Assembly (NCBI GenBank): GCA_963669155.1
Contig: OZ022581.1
Coordinates: forward strand, 2,016,247-2,080,246
Length of the DNA stretch: 64,000 nt
Direction of reading: 5' to 3'
Source: Arbacia lixula
Taxonomy: Eukaryota > Echinodermata > Echinoidea > Arbacioida > Arbaciidae
In this document: in pieces, positions 1 through 11,400 of the stretch
How the letters are laid out: every line of letters begins with the position of its first letter
How positions within the stretch are numbered: position 1 is the first letter of the stretch
Notes under the pieces: model-generated
Told to the model about the DNA's origin: nothing
Seen by the model: the letters and a program-made list of their open reading frames with translations, nothing else
Databases searched by the model: none
Position numbers and translations under genes: made by a program

Positions 1-293
1 AGTGGGTAGGGGAAACATGTACATTTAATCGAAGAGAAAATACGGGATATAAGAAATTACAAGATTACAGAGGCAGAAATATAATAGAAAAGAAACAGGA
101 AAGTAAGTGATCGAAGCCTACATGACAAAATATTTGTTTTTGTTGAGAGTAAGTAGTTTTCATTGTTTGAAACATTACGGTACTTAAGCAAATCTTTGAA
201 TATGACGTTTGTCCAAAGGTGGCATGAAAACCAGAGAGAGAGATGGATTAAAGAGAGAGGCAGAGAGTGGATTAGAAAAGGAAGCAAATAAAC

Positions 294-295
<2 letters not shown>

Positions 296-349
<54 letters not shown>
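296..349. repeat. (AG)n microsatellite
   Basis: Nearly perfect AG dinucleotide run of about 50 bp. Confidence 0.95.
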
Positions 350-3300
350 ATATAAAATTCAGTCATTAAGATTATAACAGCGTAAAACACAATACAGAGA
401 ACTTGGAAGACAGACATTTGCTAAGTAGGACTGGATCATATTTATTTGGAAATCTCAATCGTAATGACTATGTAGTATACACATGAAACCAAGGAAGAGA
501 AGCATAACAATGGACCACACTGCAATGTCTCGTGTCATGATCTGCAAAGAAAAATATAAAATTCATGACAGCAAGCTTATTTGCCAGCTACATGTGCAAC
601 AAATAGAACCTATGGGCCCCTCTCCATGCACTGGGCTCTGTAATATTATGATCTGCAGGCTACTTTCTGTTGGAGACGCATAATTATGGATGGTCTAGTA
701 CCACTTATGTATCAAAAGAAATGTATAAAGAGTTATTCTACTTTATTTCTTTTTTTTTTCATAATCATTAAAAAATTATACACAATATTTCTTGGACTGG
801 TAATCTTGTTTCTACCACACATGGGTAGTTCAACCTTTTAAAGACATGGTTTGCCATGCTTAAGGTAATGGGGATTTTGCAGGTAGAATACACTCAATTT
901 CTTCTGACATACATTGTATTAAACTCAACTATTATATGATAAAAGCTGAAAATATATCTGCATAAAACTGAATGATTTCATCATGATCCAAGTAGATAAA
1001 ATGTTTTGATGGAAGGATGTACACAGTAAGTTACATAGTTAGATGTATTTGAAGCATGCAGATATGGAATACCAACTGTTTCAAAGGGTCAAGAGTATTG
1101 AAACCCGGTATGTAGTCTCTTCTCCCTTTGAGGAGTTTCAAGGAACATAATGCTAATTAGGAACATGCAGTATGTAAGAGGCATGGATGGTGAACAACAA
1201 CACAGGTATTTAGTGACTTTTAGTTGATGTATTCACACATGAATCAATAGCCCCATCCCTGGTGCCCCAGTCCTGTCTTCCTACCAAATGTACCAGTCAC
1301 GAAATTCAGTCAGGCATTCAAAGTCAGCAAATGACTTGCCGAGCCAGTATTGAATGATAAATCGTATGAAAGACTAGCCCGTTCTTAACTTGGTGCAAAC
1401 ACAAAATACATTTGTGTGTGTGTGTGGAATCCAATACTTCTCAAAGAGTATCTCTTTCCCCCCACCATCCCTATGCTTATGATTGCAATAACACAATGAA
1501 AAGGGTCTTCTGTTACGCCCACAAAATCTGAAAAGGATCCTTTGAAATTGGGTCTGCAACAAAAGACCACGTTCAAAGTGTAAGAAGTTCATAAAGGTAA
1601 TGCACTTCAGGTATGTTGTTGCTTCAATATCTTAGCATGCTAATCACACTTTTTGTCGGCAAGCAGTTTTACGAAATCTGAAATTCTGCAGTTTACATGC
1701 ATGTCAATTTTACAAGCATAACATCATAATTTAAAATACAAGTATTTAAAGGGATAATACATCATCATACACAAATGAAAAATCAAGAAAATCAATACTT
1801 TCACATATCCAAACAAATGATGTACATGTATGGTAGGTTGTGTGCAGCCCGAGTGGCCAAAAATCACAATAATTTCATGTGGTAAAATACAAGGAATACA
1901 TTATAAAAATGAACTAGCAAATACATGTACATTTTAATGCATTGCTGTTTACTTTTTTTTTCCGGAGATATATGAGTTAATGTTGTCATAGTCCAAAGAA
2001 TGACAGGATACATGTGGTTTATTCACACAGTCATACTACTTTCATTGTATGTATCTGGCATTCAGCCAAGCTCTATTTACAACTCAAAAATACTGGTGTA
2101 ACATGTACTGCTAACATAATGGCAAATTGAACATTTAAATGGATACACACATACAAATCATTGAAGCCTCAAAAACTAGTTTAACTTGTAATGAATTACA
2201 TGTCACTCACTTCATTTTTTATACTTATTATTACTTTGTACATGATTATTATCCTTACTTTTATTACTATTGTATTCATCATCAATATCATCATCAATGT
2301 CATAATACTACAATCACAGCAACTAATTCATGGCAAACAAGTTATGTAACAATAATCATTGAATGTATTGAAATGGAAGATCTCATTGCTTATCTTTCTA
2401 CTGTATAGTGCGGTATATAATGATGTACAGTATGACAAATTCATTGAAGGTGTTGCTATCAACCACTATTCAAAAGGGATTATAAGAAAAAATATATTTA
2501 CAAGCATATACAAAGCTTTCTCTAAGTCATTTTCTATCTTCATCGTAAATGATTTGACAACTGGATAAAATGTAAAATACATGCGATACAATATTTGGAT
2601 ATTTTATACTTGTTTTGAGGAAAATGCAACATAAAAGATGACTAGCATTACATCAGATATATTGGATAAACAACTCAGTGGACAATAAAAATGAAAATTA
2701 GACCAATAATAACAACAGAATGCAAGTCTTTGCCCCAAAACTTATTCTGCTTGTCCACTTGTGATTTCATGAATGCAGGGCCTTGTTCATGTAGATATGA
2801 AGAAAAAGTAAATACGGTATGAAGAAAAGACTGCAAATATGTGCGGTAGCATGCAGCCTATTAAAATGGATTCTAGAATATAGCCCGAGTTGGACAACTG
2901 GTGCTATGAGCTTCTTATACGTAAACAAGCAACTTGTCAACCAATCTGCTTCTTTCTGTGTTTCTACACACAATTTTCTATAGATGGATTTTATACCTCC
3001 ATGTAGCATCTTCATACCTAACTTCTCACATGCAGTCAATGTGCATTCTTATAGGTTTATGTATCACTAATCTGAAAAGAAACTGCATGTTTGAACATGC
3101 ATGAATAAAGGGACGGGGCGGGGAACTCGTACTACAGGATAGCAAGAGAAGACATAAACAAAGGCAAGAGTAAATATTTGTCGGAACATAATCATACATA
3201 GCAAACATACTGCTTACAATTCAGCTATAAATTGATTTTTCATAGCAGGACAAATCATTTCAGGATGTATTGAGATATTACCTAATAATACAATGTGCTA

Positions 3301-3579
3301 TAAGATCAAAAGGAAAAGCAAAAACACATAATTGAACTCGGGAAACTTAAACAAAGTTGACTCATTTGTCCCGGCCCTCCTGCACAAATACTGAAAAATC
3401 ACCATAATCCCTCATATTTAACATTTCCTTGCCCATACCTTACTAAATACTGGTAGACATTCAGTCATAAAGAATAAAATGTGGAAATTAAACTTTTGAT
3501 CCATCTGTGCTGATATCTTATCGTAATACCCAGTTTCATTAACTTCTGTCATTTAAATATATTAGTGCATAAAAAAGTA

Positions 3580-3990
3580 AAATTACTGGATTTGACCTTG
3601 ACTGTTGACCAGTATGACCCTAAAACCAAACCTAATCAATCCTTCTGTCCTATTACATTTCCCTATGTTTGTACTGGCTAGTTTTCATGAAAGTGTGTCA
3701 AATATGTGTCGAGCTTGGACACAAACAGCAACATTTTAGGCTATGGACGTAACCCTTTGTGTATGCAAACCAAAACCTAAATAAAGTTGTCAAATATTTC
3801 TTGAGTTACTAGGTTAAAAGTGCCATTTCAGGATTTCATCTGAACCTCAGTTTGACCTATACAACTTCAAAATCGAACCGATCAATTGGCCCATCATTTC
3901 ATATGATTGAAGCAAGTTTGATGAGTATCTGTCCAATATTTCTGGATTTATCGCATAAACATGTCAACCTAAATGCCTCTAATCACTAAG
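3580..3990. repeat. Degenerate dispersed repeat with two similar halves
   Basis: TTGACCTTGACTGTTGACC, a CATGAAAGTGTGTCAAATAT segment and a CTTGAGTTACTAGG segment are followed by a second stretch with TTTGACCTAT, a GATGAGTATCTGTCCAATAT segment and GGATTTATCGC. The arrangement resembles the TGACCTTGACC-type repeats common in marine invertebrate genomes. The family is not identified. Confidence 0.35.
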
Positions 3991-4194
3991 GGGCGTGGAC
4001 ATTATTATATTAACCTAAAGTAATTAACTAGTTGTAGGAGACTAGCACGTTACAAGTATATAGTTCATACATGGATATCTATTTGAATAGGAATTTATGA
4101 TGTTTTGTTCATGAATCAACAGTATATATTCTTCTCTCACAGCACACTCTGATCTTCAGGGCTAGAGAATATAACCCTCCTTTCCTTCCATGTG

Positions 4195-4200
4195 TTTATT
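4195..4200 (-). terminator. Candidate ZF1 polyadenylation signal
   Basis: AATAAA on the minus strand, about 105 nt past the ZF1 stop. Chosen because it is the first canonical hexamer downstream; the true 3' end could lie further left. Confidence 0.35.
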
Positions 4201-4305
4201 TTCTGCCAGTAATGCACAGAAATCCCATTGAGCAGCACAGAAAGAGTTAAGTAATCTTAAGATTGCCAGGAAGGGTGAGGACGAAGTGAAGAGAACTGTA
4301 TGGTA

Positions 4306-4544
4306 CTACCATCGAGGCATCATGGCAGCGACGAGATGGTGCACGGCGTGGTCGTTGTCTCGGACGATCTGCTCCACCACCGGGGTGGGGACGTTGCTCT
4401 GGGGCGGCGGGCCAGGGTGCATGGCTACTGCATGGATCTCCAGGGGGATGGGGTGCAGGGGGGGCTTGGGCTGCTGGCCTGGGTGGGCCGTCACCAGGGT
4501 GGTGTGGGTCTGCTGGGGCGGTGGGGGTGGGTGCACATGCTCAG

Positions 4545-4581
<37 letters not shown>

Positions 4582-4851
4582 TTGCTGCTGTTGCTGCTGA
4601 TGTTGCTGCTGTTGTTGTTGGTGTTGCTGCTGCTGCTGTTGTTGTTGCTGTTGTTGCTGCTGCTGCTGGTGATGGTGGTGGTGGTAGTGCTGCTCTGAGA
4701 TGACCTGGGCCATGTCGGTGCCAGCCGCTATGATCTGCTGGGTGACAGAGACGGGAGGCACGCTGTACTCCATGATGGGGTGATGACGGATCTGGTTGTC
4801 GGCACTGACCTTCACCTGGTGGTGAACCTCATGAGGCTCCACATTCACCAT
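4306..4851 (-). CDS. ZF1 terminal exon, polyQ
   Basis: Acceptor tgtaaccag at 4852. Encodes M-V-N-V-E-P, then the conserved E-Y-S-V-P-P-V-S-V-T-Q-Q-I-I motif, five histidines, a tract of about 40 glutamines broken by two histidines and written with mixed CAG and CAA codons, and a proline run. It ends in P-R-W and a TAG stop at 4308-4306. The antisense strand is open through the tract (polyleucine, polycysteine), which is an artefact of the triplet repeat. Confidence 0.82.
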
Positions 4852-7800
4852 CTGGTTACAACAGGTGGGATAAAAAATGAAATAAGAAATTGCATTGCAT
4901 GACGTCATAACGAGTGATGTAACCTGTGTTTGAAGGAAAATTATAATTCAATCATCTTTACTCATTCATTATACATGACTGAATTTCCCAAAGCAATACA
5001 GGAACTTGAGGTTTCCATACAGTTGGGTTCCATTTTGTAACATGTCTTTCATGAAGAACATTGTCCTTGACGCAGTTTTCATAGTCTTCCCTTTATTTAT
5101 ATCTTCGTAAATACAGCAGGTCTAAAGAATACCTATTGTATATGAAAGTATTTTTATGAATACCACTCATCATGGCTAATGTTATGCTCTGTCCAGGTAA
5201 CATGTGCATGGTACACAAAAGCATGTTGTTCACCCATTGGAAGTTTAAATGCAACTGTTAATATGTACGAATAATGTGAAGAAAATCAAATACGGCATAT
5301 AGACATAATTTCTATTTGCTTGTAATGCGGGAACAATGACGTGGCAGATTTACTAAGCCAGATTTGTATGAGAGGTTGAGGTTGTCTTAGAGCTGTACAG
5401 TTAGCTACCCACCTGGATGACCATTCCCTCTGTGTTGATGATGGATGCGATGGGCTGAGGCTGTGGCTGTGGAGGAGGTGGAGGGGGTGCTTGCTGCTGC
5501 TGCTGCTGCTGATGTTGGGGCTGGGCCTGGGGCTGGGGGTGATGCTCCTCATGTAGAGACACAGCCACACTGACAGGCACAGCTACCGGCCCCTCCTGCA
5601 CCATCGACCGGCTGGCCAGGATCACCCCGCTGGGTGGGTCCACATACTTGGGGCGGCTCCGTCTCGCCTTGGGCTTGGCCGTCGGGGAGGAGGGCGACCC
5701 AGGGGACTTGCCCATGCCGCGTTTCTTGCCGGACGGGGCACGCAAGGCCGTGGGCATGTTGAGGTCATCGATCCCGGACAGCACGCTGACGGGGTACTCG
5801 GGCATCTGGTCTCCCAGGGCCTTTTGGTGGCCCTCAACGTGCTTCCACATGTTACCGTTGTAGGCGGCTGTCCATCCACAGATGTTGCAGCGGTACGGGC
5901 GCACCTTGGCGTGCTTGCTCATTATGTGCTCAGACACAATCTTGTTGGTTGCTCCTAAAGATGAGGAATGAGGATTTCTTATTAATGTTACAATGTTACA
6001 GGGAGTACATATATTCTAGTAAAGTTGTTTTAAAGAAGCCTGTATGTGAAATGTTTCACAAACATAATTAAATATCAGCATTTGTCAATGGGCATATACA
6101 CGCATACTAGCAAATAGTCTACGATGAAATGCTTGGTTACCTCTGAAGATGGAGAATGACCAATCCTTGTAACTGACGTAACAGAGAGTAAATATCTTAG
6201 TAAAGCTGATTTCAAAAGGCGTACTTGTTAAAATGTTTCACAAAACAACAAGTCAATGTATACATGCACACTAGAAAATAATGCACAATTAATTGTTAGG
6301 TTACCTCTGAAGTCACAGTGAGGGCACTTGTTTGGCTGCAAGCCTTCATGGGTGCGAACGTGGAGCACTAAATTGTTCTTGGTCTTGCTGGCGTATGGGC
6401 AGAGATGGCACTTGAACTGGCGGTTCTCTTTGTGGATGCGCATGTGGTACTCCAGGCTCTTCTCCTTACGACCCACATACTCGCACATAGGACAAGCAAA
6501 GGTGGGCGTTGGCTTGGGTCTACCAAAGCTATCCTTGTTGAGTAGCAGACCATGCTTGTGCTTAATATGCTCCTATGAAAGAAAATAAAATTGAAATTAA
6601 CAAAGCATTATTACACAATAAACATGAATACCATGAAGTATTATTTCAATCCTCTAATTAATGAGGAAAATTTGATAAAATGAACAAAGTGGAATAGGAC
6701 ACAATTGCAGTAATATACAATGGTCACGTGAGATTTTACCTGCGAATTATATAAATGTACAGTAATTGATTTTTTCCAAAGTTTTAATATGTACAACAAT
6801 AAGTGTGTCATATTTTCAGATTTGCTTCCTATCCACATAAGAACAAGAGTTTAAATGGAATATAGCCCTGTCAAAAGTGAACAAATCTTCACGCAGTGCT
6901 ACTTAGAGCAGATTGAGCACAGTATGAGCGAGAACACACCTTGAGGATGCCCTTGTCTGCACATTTGTAGTCACAAGACATGCAGCAGTGATTCTTCTCC
7001 TCATCAGTGGCATGGATACGCCTGTAGTGTATGCGCAGATTGAAGGGTGTGGTGGTGCGCCGCCCGCACAGCTCACACATGTAATTCTTAGCTCCAGTGT
7101 GGGTGACTAGATGCTTCCTCAGGTCATGGTAGTGATTGGTGGAAAACTTGTTGCAGATCTCACACCTATGCAGATGAAGCATTCTCTTGTGCTGGTCGGC
7201 GAGATGATCGCGCATGGCAACTTCATCGGTGGTGCTGAAATCCGGGCACTCGGTGCAGTGGATTGTTTCCTTGTCGTCATCTTTGAAATGTGCAGCTTTA
7301 TGTGCCAGCATCTCTTCATGCTCCCTGAAACGAGCTAAGCAGTGGTCACAGACATGGACCTTGTAGCGCTGAAATTTCCTTCGCTTTGCAGGCTTTTCCT
7401 TGCGTTCCTTTTTCTTCTCTGGTTGCTCTCCTTGGTCTCCTTCCTCCTCTTCTTCACTCTCTGCGCTACGTTTCAGACCCCTCTTCTTCCTCATCGACTC
7501 CCGGTCAACCTCGTTTTCTGGCTCTTGCATAAATCTTTCATACTTAGATGGATTAAAATTTGGACTCTTGATCTCTTCTAACAGTTGAGGCTTGAAGTGC
7601 GTTTTCAGAGCATGACTCTGCAAGATCTTTGTACCAATGCACGGAAATATCTTGTCACAGCCGTCAAAGTCACACATAGCAGCATTGAGTTTGGGATTGT
7701 GCTCGGTGCGGAAGTGAACCCTCATTTTGGCCCAATGCAGGCTTTGAAACCCACACTCAAAGCAGCAGAATCCATCATGGTTGGGTACATGGCATTTCTC

Positions 7801-8562
7801 GTGGACTTCCATCTCCTCGTGGCTCATGACGTTGGCACATCGATCATTTATACACCGGACTACCTCAATGTTGTCTCGTTTTGCCTTATAAAACTTGAAC
7901 CATGTCAAGACTTGGTCATCCAGAATTCGGTTGATGACATAGTGTGGAAGCGGCAGTGGCTTCTGGCGGGTTTCCTCCTTCATCTTAGGAGGTGGCTTAC
8001 TGGGAGAAGTAGGAGGAACAATCTGCTGCCCTCTGGTCTTCTTCACAACGGGAGCAAGCTGACGCGGACGCCTCCCACGCTTCTTGTACCGGTTACGCCC
8101 CTTACTGATAATTGATGGTGCCTTTACATAGATCGTCTTGGTCGGTTCAGGATCTTTCTTTGGTACCCACTCCTCTTCATCATCATCATCCATGGAATAC
8201 TTGATTGGGGTACTCCCTTTCCTCCTTCTCATCCCTCTTCCAAATGCAGGACCAGAATCTTTCTCCAACTTTTGCTTCATGATTTCATCTAGTGTCTTAC
8301 TCTTTTTGCCTTCCTCTTTTGATGGCTCCTCAATTTCGGTAACGTCCGCTGCATCTTCTTCAGATACACTTGCTTCTTTTTTATCATCCTTCTCCTTTTC
8401 TTCAGGCTCCCCTTTAGATGACTTGGAAGGGGTAGCTTTACTGAGAGACACATACTGTTCAATGTGCTCAGTGAGAAAATGTTCTGCAATTTCCGTCTTA
8501 CTTATCCCCACAAAGTTGCAGAGACGGCAGTTGAACTGCGTATCATCTGTGGCTGCACTCAT
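4306..8562 (-). CDS. ZF1: multi-C2H2 zinc-finger protein with polyQ tail (4 coding exons)
   Basis: Predicted nuclear DNA-binding regulator of 992 residues. Coding exons run 8562-6940, 6572-6305, 5954-5413 and 4851-4306; the junction phases are 0, 1 and 0 and all introns are GT-AG. Thirteen C2H2-type fingers are visible: one at residues 12-33, three at about 237-322, and nine from about 405 to the start of exon 3. An FGRGMRRRK motif lies near 107 and an RGRRPR AT-hook-like patch near 162. The tail is rich in Q, H and P, with about 40 glutamines, and keeps the V-T-Q-Q-I-I motif. The start chosen is the ATG at 8562, because the frame upstream to the acceptor at 8586 has no other ATG. Compared with ZF2 and ZF3 it lacks the A-E-G-x-S-x-E segment and ends about 25 residues earlier. 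I do not recognise a named orthologue. Sequence-specific DNA binding is inferred from the fingers. Confidence 0.85.
5413..5954 (-). CDS. ZF1 exon with last finger and first Q/P-rich tract
   Basis: 542 bp, entered in phase 1 and left in phase 0. It completes finger 12 (A-T-N-K-I-V-S-E-H-x4-H) and encodes finger 13 with the unusual C-N-I-C-G-W start and an N-M-W-K-H-V-E-G-H end. A conserved L-R-A-P-S-G-K-K-R motif follows, then a basic stretch and a Q7-A-P6 run. The counterparts in ZF2 and ZF3 are 386 and 404 bp, so the Q/P expansion accounts for the extra length here. Confidence 0.85.
6135..6312. repeat. 164-bp tandem duplication across a ZF1 splice donor
   Basis: The 14-mer GGTTACCTCTGAAG occurs at 6135-6148 and again at 6299-6312, where it is the real exon/intron junction. 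Flanking motifs (AAATGTTTCACAAA, TAGTAAAG, GCACACTAG-like) repeat with the same offset through the intron. The left copy is a decoy donor inside the intron. Confidence 0.7.
6305..6572 (-). CDS. ZF1 exon with two whole and two half fingers
   Basis: This exon is 268 bp, exactly the length of its counterparts in ZF2 and ZF3. Acceptor ttctttcatag, donor GAG then GTAACC. It encodes the H-x4-H half of finger 9 (E-H-I-K-H-K-H), two complete fingers with the linkers R-I-H-K-E-N-R and R-T-H-E-G-L-Q, and the C-P-H-C half of finger 12. The phase-1 donor falls inside the D-F-R-G motif of that finger. Confidence 0.88.
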
Positions 8563-8585
8563 GGCTGCCTCCAAGATGACTGAAT
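6940..8585 (-). CDS. ZF1 first coding exon (fingers 1-8 and most of 9)
   Basis: The exon opens after a ttttcag acceptor at 8586, has a short leader, and starts at the ATG at 8562. It ends ATCCTCAAG then GTGTGT, in phase 0. It carries the N-terminal finger (C-R-L-C ... H-x4-H), acidic and basic linkers, a three-finger block in which two members have C-x4-C spacing, and then finger pairs ending in the C-x2-C half of a finger. The H-x4-H half of that finger is in the next exon. The leading bases 8563-8585 are probably 5' UTR. Confidence 0.85.
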
Positions 8586-8673
8586 CTGAAAAGAGAAAAT
8601 AAAAAAATATAACCGGAATATTAATGCTTCAACATATGGACAAACTATTTTATGTGACTGTAATAATAGCAAC

Positions 8674-8732
8674 AAATGAATGAATGAATGAATGAATGAA
8701 TGAATGAATGAATGAATGAATGAATGAATGAA
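8674..8732. repeat. (GAAT)n microsatellite
   Basis: About 14 tandem copies of a GAAT tetranucleotide. Confidence 0.95.
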
Positions 8733-8918
8733 TAAAACAATATTGCATACTTTGTATTGCTCCATGGGTTTTCATAGTAAAATTATAATCAAACATTTCG
8801 AGCAAACTCAAGACAATGGAAGTTATGAAACATGTGAAATTGTGATCAAGGATGTGAGATGGCCTTATATTTTGTAAAGAAACTTATCATAAAACTTCTG
8901 ATTTCTTAAAAATACATA

Positions 8919-9075
8919 CACTACAGCTCAAAGAAATTGGCATAGGGAAAGGGAAAGGGAAGGAAGGGAATGAGCCGCAGTTTTAAACTGCGCTATATTT
9001 CGTCCAGTTCAGCATTAAACATGACGCTTTTTAGGCTAAAGCATCAAGTTTCATGCTGCACTGGACAAAATATAC
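8919..9075. mobile_element. Palindromic MITE family P1, copy 1 (right end missing)
   Basis: Begins TA then CACTACAGCTCAAAGAAATT and continues GGCATAGGGAAAGGG. It contains the GTCCAGTTCAGCAT ... ATGCTGCACTGGAC inverted core shared with the copies at 17312 and 22358. The outer right arm is absent. Confidence 0.7.
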
Positions 9076-9936
9076 ATCATATTTTTTTTTCAAAATATTG
9101 ATTATTATTCAAGCTGTTCTCTGAGAATATAGGAAAGAACCCCAACATACAATTACAAATATTAGGAATAGCAGGTAAAAATGGTTCTAAAAAATGAGGG
9201 TGGAAGTAGAAAATGGCATGAAACTGCTGGAAAGTTCATTATAACAACTCCACCAACACGTTAGCATGTTTCTTACTTCTCTTATGAAGTAGTATCAAAT
9301 TGGAAAAAGTTTTTTTAAGGAAAACATCAATAAACACTCTTTATGTTCAATGTTTATATTAATTTTACATCATGTATAGAGAATAGTCATCTTATCGTTT
9401 TACCAGTTTTGTGCTTATGTTTTTTCACATTCAACCCATTTTCTTGAGCTCTGATTGTACTGCACCATTAAAGCATCCACACAAATACTTTTTTTTTTTC
9501 ATGCAATTTCTTTAAGCTCCATGTTTTTTTTTAATAGAATAAATGCCAGCTTCTCATACTAGAAGTGAGCTTGGCAGGCTTTGCCAAAACCTTATGATTT
9601 TGCTTTTTGTTACATTTTTTTGTCATAGGGAGCATGCATAATGTGTTGCCTATAGAAGAAACAAAAATAAAAAATCAAAGTAGTCTTGTTGATATAAAAA
9701 TATTATTTTTCATTGGTGAATGGTATAACTATTGGCTTCTTTTGGCCTTTAATTTCTCAATAGCCCCCTCCCCCATTTTTCTTTCTCTCCATCCCTCACT
9801 TCCTTGCCCCCTCCCCCCCCCCCCCTGTTAAATCAAAGTTACCCAATTAAGCTCTCTTTATCTTTTATCTCCTCTTTCACTTTCAATCCATCCGCCACTG
9901 CGCCGCCTCTCTTTTTCCTCGCTCCTCAGAACTTAA

Positions 9937-10200
9937 AGGGCATATACTGTACTGGGAAGGCAAAAAAGCCTTCATATGTAATTGTTAGCAATCTTCTTGC
10001 CAATGGTCTTAAATTAATGTATTGTCTATTTTAGAAGCTTGCTGAACGTTATTTGCCCTCAAATGATCTACATTTGGAGTAATGAGTGATTAAATCACAA
10101 ATCCTCAAAATGTTCGGCCCGAACTTTTTGAGGATTTTATCATTAATCATTAATTACATTTTGGAGGCCTTTTTTGCCTTCCCAGTACAGTATATTCCCT
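9937..10200. mobile_element. TTAA-flanked non-autonomous element (264 bp)
   Basis: TTAA at 9933-9936 and 10201-10204 flank inverted ends reading AGGGCATATACTGTACTGGG / AGGGAATATACTGTACTGGG, which continue through AAGGCAAAAAAGGC. TTAA duplication is the piggyBac signature, but the ends start AGGG rather than CCC, so the superfamily is uncertain. Non-coding. Confidence 0.7.
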
Positions 10201-10683
10201 TTAAAGCTGCCAAAAACCCTTCTTGGCACGCATTCTCCCATCTTTCACTTTCTATCCACTCTTCAAATCAATCTTCACATGCACTCCTTCCCCTCCTTTA
10301 TCATGTCCTCCTTCCCCCTTCATGCATTCTCTCTTGGTCGTCTCAATCACTCAAGTCAAGTGAAGGTACTTGGGATGTTTGACGTGCTGCTAGACACTGA
10401 CAAGGAACGTTTTTTTTTATTCTTGGCATTTGGGACGGGGTATATTTTGGGAACACAAATAATACAAGGTAGACAGGAATAACCGTCTCATTCGGGGCAT
10501 TCTTTAATCGAAATGACATTATTGGACATACCCCCCGAATAGAGCGTTAAGAGGAGCCAGATGCAATCTCAGCGAATCTAACGTCCTATACTATAGTAGT
10601 AATAGTACAGACTGATTTTTCGGTCTAAATACAGGGTGCCTTTACATGAAATCTAGGTCCCAAGGCCAAGCAGGGCAGAGGCA

Positions 10684-10703
10684 ACCCCCCCCCCCCCCCC
10701 ACA

Positions 10704-10738
<35 letters not shown>
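10684..10738. repeat. Poly-C run followed by (AC)n
   Basis: A C-run of about 16 followed by about 17 AC dinucleotides. Confidence 0.9.
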
Positions 10739-10742
<4 letters not shown>

Positions 10743-11194
10743 GGCAGGTCAGGAGGAGCATCCTCGGCCCTAAATTGTCAACTCCTACTAGTACTGCATC
10801 AGGTCAACCATGCCACGACATGGGACCCTCGCTCGGCCTTGTGCTCTCTGTACACATTCCACGAACGCCGACACAGTACTAGAGTACATGTCTAGTCTAC
10901 ACACTGGACCGCGACATGCAGCGTGCCGATCGCGAATTGTCATACACACAGCTCTCACGCGGGCCAATATCTCAGACACACAGTAATCGAGCACCCTGTA
11001 ACTGTACCACACGGCATGAATAGAATGCTACGATGGGTTCGCACAATACACTGTAGTGTACTATCTAGCCGAATACTTGAGGATCAGCGACAAAAGCACA
11101 GGGTATGACATGTGAAAAACCGATAAAAATCGCCATAATCAAATTGGTTGAGCAACGAAATGCAGTTTAATAAGTACTATAAATGTATATGTAG

Positions 11195-11400
11195 CTTACC
11201 GTAATATTATTCAGGACAACTTGGCCTGCTTGAAGGAAACTGGATGAGTAACTTTCGTCAGTCTGTCACAGTTTTTAGACTACGACGCCATTTGCTAGAC
11301 TCAATCTGAGACCACACTACTACACAAACCTGTCTAGCGAGCTCTTGTGAAAAAGCGCAACCTGACTCGTACGCATGCGCGGAACCACCCTTGCGTGCGG
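11195..11400 (-). promoter_or_regulatory. Candidate ZF1 first exon and promoter
   Basis: On the minus strand a donor reads TTACG then GTAAGC at 11200. Upstream are AATGGCG (11285-11297 region, YY1-like) and GCATGCGC (11373-11380, NRF1-like) in a locally CpG-richer stretch. The assignment rests on position and motifs only. Confidence 0.4.

Larger units (their letters stand above)
1..4194. other. ZF1 downstream region, no gene seen
   Basis: AT-rich sequence with only short spurious reading frames. It holds an (AG)n microsatellite at about 296-349 and a degenerate repeat at about 3580-3990. Part of it may be long 3' UTR of ZF1. Confidence 0.5.
8586..11200 (-). other. Probable ZF1 5'-UTR intron
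   Basis: No coding signal. It contains a (GAAT)n microsatellite, a broken palindromic element, a TTAA-flanked element, a poly-C run and an (AC)n run. It is read as an intron because ZF1's first coding exon has an acceptor but no upstream coding frame. Confidence 0.5.

Noticed and set aside
4286-4703. Plus-strand frames with polycysteine, polyleucine and polyalanine
   Set aside because: Other readings of the ZF1 CAG/CAA tract.
8563-8574. A start upstream of the ZF1 ATG at a TTG codon
   Set aside because: A non-ATG start is not expected in an animal gene; the ATG at 8562 is four codons later.
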